From a bacterium (GTDB taxonomy: Bacteria > UBP6 > UBA1177), in assembly GCA_017645765.1 (NCBI GenBank), contig JAGCNV010000076.1, positions 1-49,155 of the forward strand: a stretch of DNA of 49,155 bases, written 5' to 3'. Below the pieces are notes generated by a model. It was not told the DNA's origin, made no database searches, and saw only the letters and a program-made list of their open reading frames with translations. Made by a program: the position numbers and the translations under genes. Positions 24,613 through 34,168 of the stretch are shown piece after piece (position 1 is the first letter of the stretch; each line of letters starts with the position of its first letter).

Positions 24613-26238
24613 TCATTTTTCCTGAACTTTAGAACAATCATCGTCCTCTTGTTTCAGACTTTCTTTAAGGAATTGGAGAATTTCTTTTACAAACACCATA
24701 AAGAAACCGAAGAAAGTGGAAAACATGACAATGATCATCGCAAAAACTTTAACTTTCGGGAACGAACGGAGGACATTCGGATCAGGAGAATCTATAACTC
24801 TTACCGGAACAATACCGACATTCGGAGAAACCGAAGATTCATAAAGTTTTGCTGACAGCGTGACATAAACTTTTTCGGCAAGTTCGACATCCCGTTTGAG
24901 ATTCGCGAAAGTGAAAAGCGTTTCGGGGATCTTCCCCTGCCCGCTCATTATCATGCCGAGAAGATCGTTAAGGAGTTTCTCTCCTTTTTCATACTGTGCG
25001 ATACTTGTTTTTATAACGTTTTTCAGCGCTTGTTCGCTCTCTTTGATTTCTTCATCGGCTGCAACTTTGAGAGGGTGTTCTTCTGTAAGCCGCTGAGACA
25101 TCTCGTTCCGTTTAAAAAGAAGAGAGTTATGATATTTCAACGCTTCCTGAACAGAAGCCTCCTCTATCGGGATAGTTATCGGTTTTCCCGGATCGCCTTC
25201 GACACTTTTCAAAGTATTTACAAGAATCTGCTTTTTGAATTTGAACTCTTCTATCTGAATTCTCAGAGTTTCCTGTTTTTTCAGAAGTTCGGGAACTTCC
25301 ACTTCAGGCATGATTGTCTTTTCCTGCTGCTGGAATTCAATCATTTTACGGCTTTTTTCATCGATTCCGAGAGATAGTTCGTCAAGCATTTTCGTGATAT
25401 ATTCCTTTTTGGAACGGGCATCGCCCTCTTCCCACTCGGTCTTTTTCTGAATGTAAAGTTCTACAACATCGTTGAGTATTTTCACGGACATAACAGGACT
25501 TTCATGAGTAAGGACAAGAGTGAGCGTATCAGATTCGGCCGATTTTGAAACGGCGAAAGTCTTTCCCATCCTCTCTCTTGCCATGATAAGCGGCTCATAT
25601 TCGAACTTGTACGAAAGCGGAAAAGAGAATGTTCCCAACTTTTCGACAGCAAGTATTCCACCTTTGAAATTGCAATCCTTATCCCACTGACAATCGGTTT
25701 TTTCCCCGTCGAATTCAATCGTAAAACCTTCTTCCGAAGCTGTTACCAGCCCAGCTTTTTTCGATTTCAGCGGTTCAGGAATTTTCTTGAAGACAATAAA
25801 CGCGTCTTCCGGAAGGCTTCCGAAGACTCTGTTCCAGATATATGCGAACATCGTGTTGTTTTTCCTTCTGACATTCATCCGGAGTTCGTTGTTTGCAATT
25901 ATAGCATCCATAATAGTTCTGCTTTTGAGAAGCTCCAGATCAATACTTTTGTCATTTGAAATTCCCCCGCCCATCAGCATTGATATTGCATCAAATGAAA
26001 AAGACGGCGAACTCTGCTGAGCTCTTATTTCTACCGAGGAATTAACATCATATACAGGTGTCAGCAAAAAGAGAAAAACAAACGAAAGAACGGCAAATGC
26101 AATAAAAGATGAAACAAAAAACAACTTTTTGTTATTGTGCAGAATCCTTATGATATCCTTGACTGTTATTTCAACAGTTTCCCTTTCTATCAAAACATTA
26201 TTTTCTGTTTTATCAGTGTTTTCAGACATATTATCCAT
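24613..26238 (-). CDS. chain-length determinant protein (Wzz / polysaccharide co-polymerase)
   Basis: The protein has the Wzz layout: a cytoplasmic N-terminus, one membrane helix at about residues 40-62 (FVSSFIAFAVLSFVFLFLL) followed by TPVYDVNSSVEI, a long periplasmic helical region with coiled-coil between about 280 and 440, and a C-terminal membrane helix preceded by the proline-rich RVIDSPDPNVLRSFPKVK. It controls the length of the polymer made by Wzy. No cytoplasmic tyrosine-kinase domain is attached (541 aa). The frame opens further upstream, but GGAG is 5 nt from ATG 26238. It follows the deacetylase gene after a 70-bp gap, the largest gap inside the cluster. Confidence 0.9.
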   Translation of the reverse strand: MDNMSENTDKTENNVLIERETVEITVKDIIRILHNNKKLFFVSSFIAFAVLSFVFLFLLTPVYDVNSSVEIRAQQSSPSFSFDAISMLMGGGISNDKSIDLELLKSRTIMDAIIANNELRMNVRRKNNTMFAYIWNRVFGSLPEDAFIVFKKIPEPLKSKKAGLVTASEEGFTIEFDGEKTDCQWDKDCNFKGGILAVEKLGTFSFPLSYKFEYEPLIMARERMGKTFAVSKSAESDTLTLVLTHESPVMSVKILNDVVELYIQKKTEWEEGDARSKKEYITKMLDELSLGIDEKSRKMIEFQQQEKTIMPEVEVPELLKKQETLRIQIEEFKFKKQILVNTLKSVEGDPGKPITIPIEEASVQEALKYHNSLLFKRNEMSQRLTEEHPLKVAADEEIKESEQALKNVIKTSIAQYEKGEKLLNDLLGMIMSGQGKIPETLFTFANLKRDVELAEKVYVTLSAKLYESSVSPNVGIVPVRVIDSPDPNVLRSFPKVKVFAMIIVMFSTFFGFFMVFVKEILQFLKESLKQEDDDCSKVQEK

Positions 26239-26308
26239 AAAAACTCCATTACGAACAAAAAAAAGCTGATTATTATATAAAAAACATAAAGAAAGGCAAA
26301 TTAAGGAA

Positions 26309-27616
26309 TCAAAGCGGTTTGACTGCAAGATATTTTAGAATATTTCTATAAAGCGCATCGTGCCAGCCTTGCAGAAATGAGGTGTTGTGCCACAGCAGAT
26401 TCAATTCTCCGTTATATTCCCTGACTTTATCTGCAATTTCCTTACATATTTTTTGTGCTGCTTCAAAATCCAGTCCCATATAAACTTTGCGGTCGAGCGA
26501 GCATTCCATGATTTCCAACGGATGGATTAAAATATTCGAAACGCGGAGTGTTTTCGGATTTATAAATTTGTAAGGTCGGCAGGTTCCCAGCCTGAATCCG
26601 GCACAGTCGGCATATCCGAGAGTAAAATCTTCCGTTATTCCCGCACTTTCCATTTCATCTATATGTTCAGGCTCTCTCCAGCGCAGAAAATGATGGCGGC
26701 TTTTCGCAGTTGCGTTTTTGCAGAATTTGAACATTCTCTCGATTTCGCCTTTAAGAAGCGCTGGATCTCCACCGGCTTCGTAACTTACGTGCAGTCCTGT
26801 TTCCGCACCGCTTTCAGAGAGAATCCGAAGCATTGTCTGATATTTCGGCAGTTCGATATCGCAGTAGTTTTTTGAATTTTTGTCTCCGGCTGCGATCATA
26901 AAATAAATCGGTTCCACAATATCTTTACCGATTTTGTCGCGCAACTCTGTATCATAACTTATGATTTGTGAAAAATTGTTGCACGGATCACCGTCTCCGG
27001 TTTTGTAAACTCTGTATGGATGAGGAATTTTTATTCCGCGATGAAGTATATTTTTTATCCACTGTTTGATGACCTGTTTTTTGCGCCACAGCATAAACGG
27101 GGTATCTATGTCATGGGTCAGATAAATCTTTTTGAATCCATGTTTTTCGGCAGACAAATCAATTCCAGCTTTCCGAAAAAGATTTCTCAGATATTTTCCC
27201 CACTCGTCTACAAGAGGTCTCATTCCGAAGCCCTGCTGAAAAACAACGGCGTCTTTCGCAAGGAAACGCCCGTGTTGGTCACGGCTTTCAGGTTTTATTA
27301 TTTCTTCGTAGCGGCTCAGCATGAAATATGCCGATGCAACAAGATCTGCGTAAAGCACCAATCTCCCTTTTTCATCCGTTTCCAATCGCGGTTCGCCAAA
27401 AAGAAACGGTATTTCCGAATCCGGCAGCGCCGCAAACGGAGTTTTAGGAAGAGTTGCAGGAGTTCCGTAAACACCTTCATCAAAGAAATCCGAAGGAACA
27501 ATGACGATTTTTGCCTGTGACGGAGCAGATTTCGGCAGACCGTAAAAAACAAACTGCTCGCAACCGGAAGCGTTGTCGCCTAATAAAAAAGAGATTATGT
27601 ATTGCTGTGCATTCAT
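26309..27616 (-). CDS. polysaccharide deacetylase family protein
   Basis: The 435-aa protein contains a NodB-like core with IYLTHDIDTPF, where Asp-Ile-Asp supplies the catalytic base and metal ligand, and later GLHVSYEAGGDPALLKGEIERM with the histidine that follows in the fold. HHFLRWREPEHIDEMESAGITEDFTLGYAD comes next. The N-terminal 150 residues are typical of the version found in surface-polysaccharide clusters. No signal peptide is visible, so it may act on a cytoplasmic lipid-linked sugar. The start ATG overlaps the FemAB-like gene's TGA by 4 nt. Confidence 0.82.
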   Translation of the reverse strand: MNAQQYIISFLLGDNASGCEQFVFYGLPKSAPSQAKIVIVPSDFFDEGVYGTPATLPKTPFAALPDSEIPFLFGEPRLETDEKGRLVLYADLVASAYFMLSRYEEIIKPESRDQHGRFLAKDAVVFQQGFGMRPLVDEWGKYLRNLFRKAGIDLSAEKHGFKKIYLTHDIDTPFMLWRKKQVIKQWIKNILHRGIKIPHPYRVYKTGDGDPCNNFSQIISYDTELRDKIGKDIVEPIYFMIAAGDKNSKNYCDIELPKYQTMLRILSESGAETGLHVSYEAGGDPALLKGEIERMFKFCKNATAKSRHHFLRWREPEHIDEMESAGITEDFTLGYADCAGFRLGTCRPYKFINPKTLRVSNILIHPLEIMECSLDRKVYMGLDFEAAQKICKEIADKVREYNGELNLLWHNTSFLQGWHDALYRNILKYLAVKPL

Positions 27617-28584
27617 TTCTTTATCAATTTCATGACAATGTTTCTAAAATCTTTAAGCAAAGGAATTATCAGTCTACTATCCTTGCTGATGTTGAAGTAT
27701 TCGGTCTGGCGCGTTCCGTAACCGCGATAGGCATCCTCGACACCTTTTATCATACTTCCTTCAAAATCGAAACAGTTTACAAAACCTGCGACATATTCGA
27801 CACACTTGTAAGTGAGAAATTCCGTACTTCCAGAAGAGTTGTATTTTTTCGGCCTCATACCGATGATGTCATACGCAGTTGATGAATCCCATACAATGAA
27901 TTTTATTGCAGCGACCTCGCCTGTTTCATTGTCGGCGCAATAAAATGTCTTTCCCGCCTTATGTTCATATATTACATTATAAAGTTTACAGAAAAAATCT
28001 TTCGAATAAGAAACCTCATCATTCCGGCCTTCTATGACTTCCGCAAAACAGTCATAAAATTCATCGGCTGACAGATCCTGTCTGAACTCAAAAGCCTTCT
28101 CGCCTTTTCTGACTTTTTTCCTTTTTGATTTCTCGAATAATTCAAACCAGTCAGATGTCTGAAGATTTTCGATTCTGTAAGTGTATTTTGAAGTCTGTTT
28201 GAAACCGTTCCAGTAAAATTCAAGCCAGTTTCTGTAGCTAATGTCGAAATTGACATTGAAAAGAGCAAAATCCGGCAGTTCAGAAATTATAGCGGCAAAA
28301 ATTCCGTTCTCATACTCAATCCGTTTATATTCATTCAGCTGTTCTTCACCGTATACGATATACGGCCCGAGCTTCTGGGTAAGCATCGGCATACCAATAT
28401 GATTTCCGAATCTTCCGCGTTTCAGCACGTAAGGAAAAGTCGCCACAATATCACCGTCCCGTTCGACAAGAATGACATCCCAGTTTTCCGCTCCGGCTGT
28501 AGCGTCCAGCCACCAAGGAGAGCTGAAAATGCAGATATCATTGTGCTGATTAAAAAATTCGCTGTATTTTTCCTTTTTCGTCAT
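27613..28584 (-). CDS. FemAB/BioF2-like GNAT-fold acyl or aminoacyl transferase
   Basis: This 323-aa protein resembles the CelD/BioF2 and FemAB-like double-GNAT proteins common in exopolysaccharide clusters. It begins with a substrate-entry region containing FSSPWWLDATAG, has SKRKKVRKGEKAFEFRQDL in the middle (the conserved basic stretch before the second GNAT domain), and ends with GSTEFLTYKCVEYV and FDFEGSMIKGVEDAYRGYG. It probably adds an acyl or amino-acid group to a sugar of the repeat unit; the substrate is not known. It sits 5 bp after the small GNAT gene and overlaps the deacetylase gene. Confidence 0.8.
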   Translation of the reverse strand: MTKKEKYSEFFNQHNDICIFSSPWWLDATAGAENWDVILVERDGDIVATFPYVLKRGRFGNHIGMPMLTQKLGPYIVYGEEQLNEYKRIEYENGIFAAIISELPDFALFNVNFDISYRNWLEFYWNGFKQTSKYTYRIENLQTSDWFELFEKSKRKKVRKGEKAFEFRQDLSADEFYDCFAEVIEGRNDEVSYSKDFFCKLYNVIYEHKAGKTFYCADNETGEVAAIKFIVWDSSTAYDIIGMRPKKYNSSGSTEFLTYKCVEYVAGFVNCFDFEGSMIKGVEDAYRGYGTRQTEYFNISKDSRLIIPLLKDFRNIVMKLIKK

Positions 28585-28589
28585 GATTT

Positions 28590-29165
28590 CTACTCTACAA
28601 CTATATCTGTTTTTCCCAAAACCCGTTTTATCCTATAAGTTCTGCAAAGTTCAAAACCGGCCTTTTCTATTCCTCGTATACTTGCAGTGTTGTTTTTGTT
28701 CACGGCTATAAAAATCTGTTTGGCGGAATAGTCCTGTACAATCCTGCTTAAAACCTGCGGATATATTCCGAGTCCGCGTGCAAAAGCGGCAGTCTCGCAC
28801 CATGCGATATAAACCTGATTTTCAAGCAGAGGTTCGGCTACAAGAGAGTGGATCTGCATCTTTTGTTCAAAAACCCATGAACGGTGAACGCAGACACCGT
28901 CTTTGTAGGCATAATATCCTACTGCTCCCTTTTTCAGAAAATTCCTGAAGAACCTGATGTAGTTTTCGCTTTGAAAACTTTTGGCGTCATCTACATTTTC
29001 CAGAGTAACTTTTTCTATTTTTATCACTGCAGCAGCAGAACCACAGCAAACTATCTTGCCGGAATGTATGTATAAAAGTTCCGTTTGGTTAAGCCATACG
29101 AATCTCTTTAATCTTTTCAGAAGATTTTTTATTCTGCCGATTGTTTTAAACAGACTTTTTTTCAT
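28590..29165 (-). CDS. GNAT-family N-acetyltransferase
   Basis: The C-terminal half matches the GNAT fold: VYIAWCETAAFARGLGIYPQVLSRIV provides the acetyl-CoA binding loop region, and IFIAVNKNNTASIRGIEKAGFELCRTYRIKRVLG is the classic Asn-x-x-Ser followed by KAGF segment. The N-terminal 90 residues are basic and not recognised. It probably acetylates a sugar amino group of the surface polysaccharide. GTG 29183 and ATG 29180 are in frame, but AAGGA is 5 nt before ATG 29165, which overlaps the flippase gene end by 20 nt (191 aa). Confidence 0.8.
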   Translation of the reverse strand: MKKSLFKTIGRIKNLLKRLKRFVWLNQTELLYIHSGKIVCCGSAAAVIKIEKVTLENVDDAKSFQSENYIRFFRNFLKKGAVGYYAYKDGVCVHRSWVFEQKMQIHSLVAEPLLENQVYIAWCETAAFARGLGIYPQVLSRIVQDYSAKQIFIAVNKNNTASIRGIEKAGFELCRTYRIKRVLGKTDIVVE

Positions 29166-30423
29166 TTTTTCCTTTTGCATCACACAAGAAAAATGCAGTT
29201 ATATAACCCAAAATGTAAAAAACTATCAAAGCTGTCGAATTTATAAAAATCGTCATTTCAAACGAGCATTTCAGAGAAAGTGCAATAACAAAGCCTGCTA
29301 TCATAAGGGCAAGCCGCACGACCTGAAAAATGAACGAAAGAAAATTTTTCTCCTTTATGTTGTAAACAGCTGTAACCGGCGTAGTTGCAAACCTTATTAC
29401 AAGCATCGGAGCCATCAGACGTGCAAGATTGGCTGCCGGAATCCATTTTTCGCCGAAAATAAAAGAAAAAAGCTGCGGCGCAAAAATAACACCGATAACA
29501 GCAGGCGGCAGTATAAGGAGGAAAAGAGCTACAGAAGTTTTGATAAAGATTTTTTTCTGATCTTCAGGCGAACTTTGAGAAATTCTCTGCATAAAAACCT
29601 GTGTAACGTTGGTTCCGATAACAGTCATCGGAAGCGAGGCTATTTTATAGACAAAGGCGTAAAGACCTATCATCGTGTCGCTGAAATAGTTCGCAAGTAC
29701 CAGAATCGGCATATTAAGCGTGAGAGAGTTGAGCAGTTGCCCGCTCATCGTGAAAGCCGGGAATTTCCAATAACGGACAAGAGGCTGCTTTATCGCCGCT
29801 AAAGACCACGGCTGTTTTTCTTTTCCGAAAAGCCTGAAAAACAAAAAAAGGAAAAGTATAAGAGCAACCATCTGAGCAGCTGTCGTTGAAGTAACGAAAA
29901 CCTTATGGCTGTAAAAAAAGTAACCGCAAAGCAGATTAAGCCCTACTGTCGTCAGTGAAACGACGACCGTCCGCGAGCTTATGGCCTTGAAATGTTTCCG
30001 GCGCAGAAAATAATAACGAAACGACTCGCACATATTCGAACAGAGGACAAACAGCACAGCGACAAAAACAAGACCGTTCGAGACAAGTGCATTAAAGGCT
30101 TCGTTGAATCTGCCGACACCGATAATAATCACAGGCAGAAAACAGCATATTGCAACGCATACTGAAAGAGAAAGCCTGAGAATATTACGCGCATCGCTCT
30201 CTTTTTCCGGCAGCAGTATTGCCACTTCATATTTTCCGGAGCAAAAAACAACACAAAGCGATGTTACAGATGTGAAGGACGCAAGCAGAGCGAAATCCTC
30301 CGGTGTGAATAACCTTGACAGAACCGGACTTGCAAGAACAGTAAGCATCTGTGCTACAACGGTTCCGCTCATAAGAGTGACAACATTTTTCAAAAACGAA
30401 TGTTTCTTCAGATTCAGATTCAT
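29146..30423 (-). CDS. polysaccharide flippase (Wzx-type, MOP superfamily)
   Basis: This 425-aa membrane protein has about 12-14 hydrophobic helices and the N-terminal signature of oligosaccharide flippases: FLKNVVTLMSGTVVAQMLTV, then SPVLSRLFTPEDFALLASF. Later features are GLYAFVYKIASLPMTVIGTNVTQVF and PPAVIGVIFAPQLFSFIFGEKW, both usual in the O-antigen/teichoic acid translocase family. It would move undecaprenyl-linked repeat units from the cytoplasmic to the periplasmic leaflet. It lies 12 bp after the CotH lipoprotein gene, second in the transcript. Confidence 0.92.
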   Translation of the reverse strand: MNLNLKKHSFLKNVVTLMSGTVVAQMLTVLASPVLSRLFTPEDFALLASFTSVTSLCVVFCSGKYEVAILLPEKESDARNILRLSLSVCVAICCFLPVIIIGVGRFNEAFNALVSNGLVFVAVLFVLCSNMCESFRYYFLRRKHFKAISSRTVVVSLTTVGLNLLCGYFFYSHKVFVTSTTAAQMVALILFLFLFFRLFGKEKQPWSLAAIKQPLVRYWKFPAFTMSGQLLNSLTLNMPILVLANYFSDTMIGLYAFVYKIASLPMTVIGTNVTQVFMQRISQSSPEDQKKIFIKTSVALFLLILPPAVIGVIFAPQLFSFIFGEKWIPAANLARLMAPMLVIRFATTPVTAVYNIKEKNFLSFIFQVVRLALMIAGFVIALSLKCSFEMTIFINSTALIVFYILGYITAFFLCDAKGKNEKKSV

Positions 30424-30435
30424 ACTGCTTAACGC

Positions 30436-32199
30436 TTAATCGCCGGGGTTTACTGTATCATTAGCGGCTATCTCGCCGTCCACTACGGAAATTTTTGCTT
30501 GAATTCTTTCCTTCAGGTAATCGACATAGCCGTCAAAATTCCCGAAATCTTTATCTAAAAGCATATTTGTATAATCGTTGTGCCCCCAAAGTGTCAAGTC
30601 GTATCCAGCCGCGACATCAAGCTGACTTCGCAATGATTCGACAAGCGGTTCTATGTCAATACGGCCGGAATAGTCATTCCAGAGTTCATTTACGCGGCTG
30701 TTGAAAGCAGGAGACTTAAACAATGCATCGTAATAAATAGTCGTTTTCAGCTGCGGGGTCAGCGGCTTTCGGAATGCTGATTTATCGAAATCCCAGACCG
30801 GACCGGCCTTGAAGATACTGTTTTTGCTGTCAAAGGTAAAATAGCTGCTCCTCGGATGACCTGAATCTCTGTTATCCATAATTTCATTCACGAACCAGAA
30901 TTTCGCCCATGAGTCAATATCGATTATCTCTGCGTAGGATTCGTCCGGTGCGGAACAGTCGTTTGTATCCATTCCTTCCGTCCAATCAGGATAAAGCCGT
31001 TTTTCCAAATCACTTATTTTAGTCTGAAACCGTTCAAGTCTCGCCTGACCGCCGCTTGTGAGCTCATTATTTTTGTCAATCATATAATCATCATTTTGGA
31101 TCATATACGGAAGATCTCTGACCGGACTTCTGAATTTGACCGTTTCGTCATAATAGACATCCATTTCAACAAGAAAATCTTTGTCTTCTTCATCTGTGAT
31201 ATTTGAACTTCCGTCGTTGATATCAACGCGGTTTTTATCAACTTTTACCGCTTCCCCAAGCCAGTAAAGACCTTTGTATTCGCCGTTCAGGATAAGATCG
31301 ACAAATTCCCCGTGAGGAGTCCAGTCAAATTCAAAAATCCTGCTGAGATAAAAGGCGGCTTCATTGCGCATAAATGAATTGTCACGGTAATTTGCCAGCA
31401 GAACCCAGCGCTTGTGCGCAGACATTCCCATGATTTTCTGCTTTTTGTCCAATTTGAGAGCGTAAGGCTTTTTAGGGTTGTTCCAAGTTGAGTTCTCTCT
31501 GCCGCGGATACTTGTCGTAGTTTTGAAATTCCAGTTTTCGTCTACCGCCCCGACAAGCGAAATTTCTGCATTTTTTATCCATTCTTCCTTGGATACGATT
31601 TCAACAGCGTCAGGAGTGTTTATGTAAAGAGTCGGGAGAGCCGTAAAAGCAACACTTGCGACATTGGAAACTAAAGAAATATTTTCAATAGTAGCAACAC
31701 AATAGTAGTAACGGACTCCTTTTTCGGTATATACCGGCGTTTCAAAAGTTGAATCAGTCGCTCCGGAGATCGCTGTTCCAGTATCGGTCGTACCGTCAGA
31801 ACTTGCATACCACTGGTAACTTATATTCCGCCCGTCAGCTCTCACTTCGCATTCAAGAGTCACACTTTTATTCCTCGGCGCGATATTCATGCTCTTCGGT
31901 TGCTTAATAAACACCGGTTCCGAGACAGTGTCTTCATCCGGAATCTCCGGCTTATCGTCACTGCCATCAAAAGTATCAGAATCATCTGAAGCATCCTGAT
32001 TTTCGGAATCTTCGTCCGCCGACAAATCCGCCTCGGTTTCTCCGTCATCAGAAACACCGTCCGTGTCATTGTTTACAATCTCCGTATCGGAAAACGAATC
32101 TCTATCGTCGATGTTGTCATTTTCTGTTTGTGCCGAACTGCATCCGCAGACAACAAAAAAAACCGCCAGACAAAACATTGTTAACAACTTGTTTTTCAT
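30436..32199 (-). CDS. CotH-family lipoprotein with acidic linker and Ig-like domain
   Basis: The 587-aa protein has a lipoprotein signal (lipobox VCGC, Cys 20), an Asp/Ser/Glu-rich linker to about residue 95, an Ig-like domain (PKSMNIAPRNKSVTLECEV to VRYYYCVATIENISLVSNVAS) and a C-terminal CotH domain. The CotH part shows SIRGRENSTWNNPKKPYALKL, KRWVLLANYRDNSFMRNEAA, EYKGLYWLGEAVKVDKNRV and GPVWDFDKSAF. The last holds the Asp-Phe-Asp expected for metal binding. CotH of Bacillus is an atypical protein kinase of the spore coat; here the protein would be lipid-anchored outside the cytoplasm, where ATP is not expected, so kinase activity is uncertain. AAGGAGG precedes ATG 32199. It heads the polysaccharide transcript. 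Confidence 0.88.
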   Translation of the reverse strand: MKNKLLTMFCLAVFFVVCGCSSAQTENDNIDDRDSFSDTEIVNNDTDGVSDDGETEADLSADEDSENQDASDDSDTFDGSDDKPEIPDEDTVSEPVFIKQPKSMNIAPRNKSVTLECEVRADGRNISYQWYASSDGTTDTGTAISGATDSTFETPVYTEKGVRYYYCVATIENISLVSNVASVAFTALPTLYINTPDAVEIVSKEEWIKNAEISLVGAVDENWNFKTTTSIRGRENSTWNNPKKPYALKLDKKQKIMGMSAHKRWVLLANYRDNSFMRNEAAFYLSRIFEFDWTPHGEFVDLILNGEYKGLYWLGEAVKVDKNRVDINDGSSNITDEEDKDFLVEMDVYYDETVKFRSPVRDLPYMIQNDDYMIDKNNELTSGGQARLERFQTKISDLEKRLYPDWTEGMDTNDCSAPDESYAEIIDIDSWAKFWFVNEIMDNRDSGHPRSSYFTFDSKNSIFKAGPVWDFDKSAFRKPLTPQLKTTIYYDALFKSPAFNSRVNELWNDYSGRIDIEPLVESLRSQLDVAAGYDLTLWGHNDYTNMLLDKDFGNFDGYVDYLKERIQAKISVVDGEIAANDTVNPGD

Positions 32200-32237
32200 C
32201 TCGGCCTCCTTGTTTTGCTTTAACAAAAAAACGCAGC

Positions 32238-32265
32238 ATGATACAAAAAAAACTTACAAAGGCAA
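32238..32265 (-). promoter_or_regulatory. candidate promoter of the polysaccharide cluster
   Basis: On the minus strand TTGCCT (32260-32265) and TATCAT (32238-32243) are spaced 16 bp and lie 39 bp before the CotH start codon. The match is moderate. It lies back to back with the lepA promoter. Confidence 0.45.
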
Positions 32266-32278
32266 ATTCATCAACTTC

Positions 32279-32307
32279 TTGTAAAATCAAAGTTTTTCAT
32301 ATATAAA
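32279..32307 (+). promoter_or_regulatory. lepA promoter
   Basis: TTGTAA (32279-32284) and TATAAA (32302-32307) are spaced 17 bp and end 35 bp before the lepA ATG. Confidence 0.55.
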
Positions 32308-32342
32308 CGCGCGGTTTTATTAACTTGGGTTCCAAGGTTAGT

Positions 32343-34148
32343 ATGAAAAACATCAAAAATATCAGAAATTTTTCGATCGTAGCCCACATCGACCACGGCA
32401 AATCGACTCTTTCCGACAGACTTCTTGAAATGACGGGCGGCCTCAGTGAAAGGGAGATGACCGAGCAGTTTCTCGACGACATGGAGCTCGAGAAAGAGCG
32501 CGGGATCACGATCAAGGCACGCGCAGTCACGGTTTTTCACGAATACAAGGGCGAAAAATACGAGTTCAACTTTATCGATACTCCTGGACACGTCGATTTT
32601 TCATACGAAGTGAGCCGCGCACTCACAAGCTGCGAAGGCGCTCTCCTCGTAGTTGACGCGACTCAGGGAGTCGAAGCTCAGACTCTGGCAAACGTATACA
32701 TGGCTATCGACAACGACCTCGCGATCGTTCCTGTCATCAACAAGATCGACCTTCCGAGCGCGGATGTCGAAAAAACAAAGACTGAAATCGCCGATATCAT
32801 CGGGATCGACACTGAAGATGCAGCCCTTGTTTCGGCAAAAACAGGTGTCGGAGTAAGAGAACTTCTCGACAAAATAGTAACTGAAATTCCGGCTCCGAAA
32901 ACAGATCCTTCAATGAAAACAAGGGCTCTTGTGTTCGACAGCTGGTTTGACGCATATGTCGGAGTCAGAATGATGGTGAGGATGTTCGACGGCGAGATCA
33001 AAACTGGAGACATAATCCATCTCATGCACTCGGATGCCGATTACGAAGTGATCGAAATCGCGAAATATATGCCTTTCCTCAAGAAAGTTGACTCGCTTTC
33101 CGCGGGCGAAGTCGGCGTTATAGCTGCCGGGATCAAAACTATCCACGATGTCAGGATCGGCGAAACGATAACTCTGGCAAACGATCCTACGACTACTCCC
33201 CTTCCCGGCTTCAAACCGATGAAACAGATGGTTTTCTGTGGAGTTTTCCCCGTTGAGACCTCAAAATACGAGGAAGTGAAACGCGCGGTCGAGAAACTCG
33301 CCCTCAACGATTCGAGTTTTTCATACGAGCCTGAAAATTCGACAGCTTTGGGTTACGGCTTCCGCTGCGGATTTTTGGGAATGCTCCATCTTGAAATCGT
33401 AAAAGAGCGTCTTGAACGCGAATTCGGGCTTGAACTCATCACGACCGCTCCAAGCGTCGCATACAAAGTTGTCCTCACGAACGGAGATGAAGTTATCGTC
33501 GAAAACCCAGACAAGCTCCCGAAACCGCAGATAATCGCCCACATCGAAGAGCCTATCGTCAAAGCCTCGGTATTCACTCCGGCAGAATTTATCGGCGGGC
33601 TCGTAAAACTCTGCTTAGACAAGCGCGGCAAGCAGAAAAACATGATCTATCAGGCTGCCGACCGCGTTATTTTGGAATACGAAATGCCGCTCAGCGAGAT
33701 AGTTTACGACTTTTACGACAAACTGAAATCGATCTCGCGCGGATTCGCTTCGCTTGACTACGAATTCGACCGCTACGAAAAGTCAAACCTTGTCAAAATG
33801 GATATTCTCATCAACGGAGAGCCGGTCGACGCGCTTTCTGTCATCGTCCACAAAGACAATTCTTACCAGATGGGACGCTCGCTCGTAATGAAGATGCGCC
33901 GCGTTATACCGAGACAGATGTACGATGTCGCGATCCAGGCTGCTATTGGTTCGACCGTAATTTCACGCGAAACCGTCAAGGCTTACAGAAAGGATGTCAC
34001 CTCGAAATGCTACGGCGGCGACGTATCCAGAAAGAGAAAACTTCTCGAAAAGCAGAAGGAAGGAAAAAAGCGGATGAAACAGCTCGGAAATGTCGAAATT
34101 CCGCAGGAAGCCTTCCTTGCCGTCCTTGAAGCAGGTGAAGAAGAATAG
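32343..34148 (+). CDS. lepA: elongation factor 4
   Basis: LepA/EF4 is a ribosome-bound translational GTPase of the EF-G type. G1 is AHIDHGKS, the switch region contains [12 protein letters not shown]3 is DTPGH, and G4 is NKIDLPSA. The protein continues with EF-G-like domains II, III and V and the LepA-specific C-terminal domain ([26 protein letters not shown]-type basic stretch near residue 560), giving the usual 601 aa. An in-frame ATG exists 18 bp upstream, but AAGG is 5 nt from ATG 32343, which directly precedes the conserved [15 protein letters not shown]. Confidence 0.97.
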   Translation: MKNIKNIRNFSIVAHIDHGKSTLSDRLLEMTGGLSEREMTEQFLDDMELEKERGITIKARAVTVFHEYKGEKYEFNFIDTPGHVDFSYEVSRALTSCEGALLVVDATQGVEAQTLANVYMAIDNDLAIVPVINKIDLPSADVEKTKTEIADIIGIDTEDAALVSAKTGVGVRELLDKIVTEIPAPKTDPSMKTRALVFDSWFDAYVGVRMMVRMFDGEIKTGDIIHLMHSDADYEVIEIAKYMPFLKKVDSLSAGEVGVIAAGIKTIHDVRIGETITLANDPTTTPLPGFKPMKQMVFCGVFPVETSKYEEVKRAVEKLALNDSSFSYEPENSTALGYGFRCGFLGMLHLEIVKERLEREFGLELITTAPSVAYKVVLTNGDEVIVENPDKLPKPQIIAHIEEPIVKASVFTPAEFIGGLVKLCLDKRGKQKNMIYQAADRVILEYEMPLSEIVYDFYDKLKSISRGFASLDYEFDRYEKSNLVKMDILINGEPVDALSVIVHKDNSYQMGRSLVMKMRRVIPRQMYDVAIQAAIGSTVISRETVKAYRKDVTSKCYGGDVSRKRKLLEKQKEGKKRMKQLGNVEIPQEAFLAVLEAGEEE

Positions 34149-34168
34149 ATAAAATCCGCCAGCAAACG

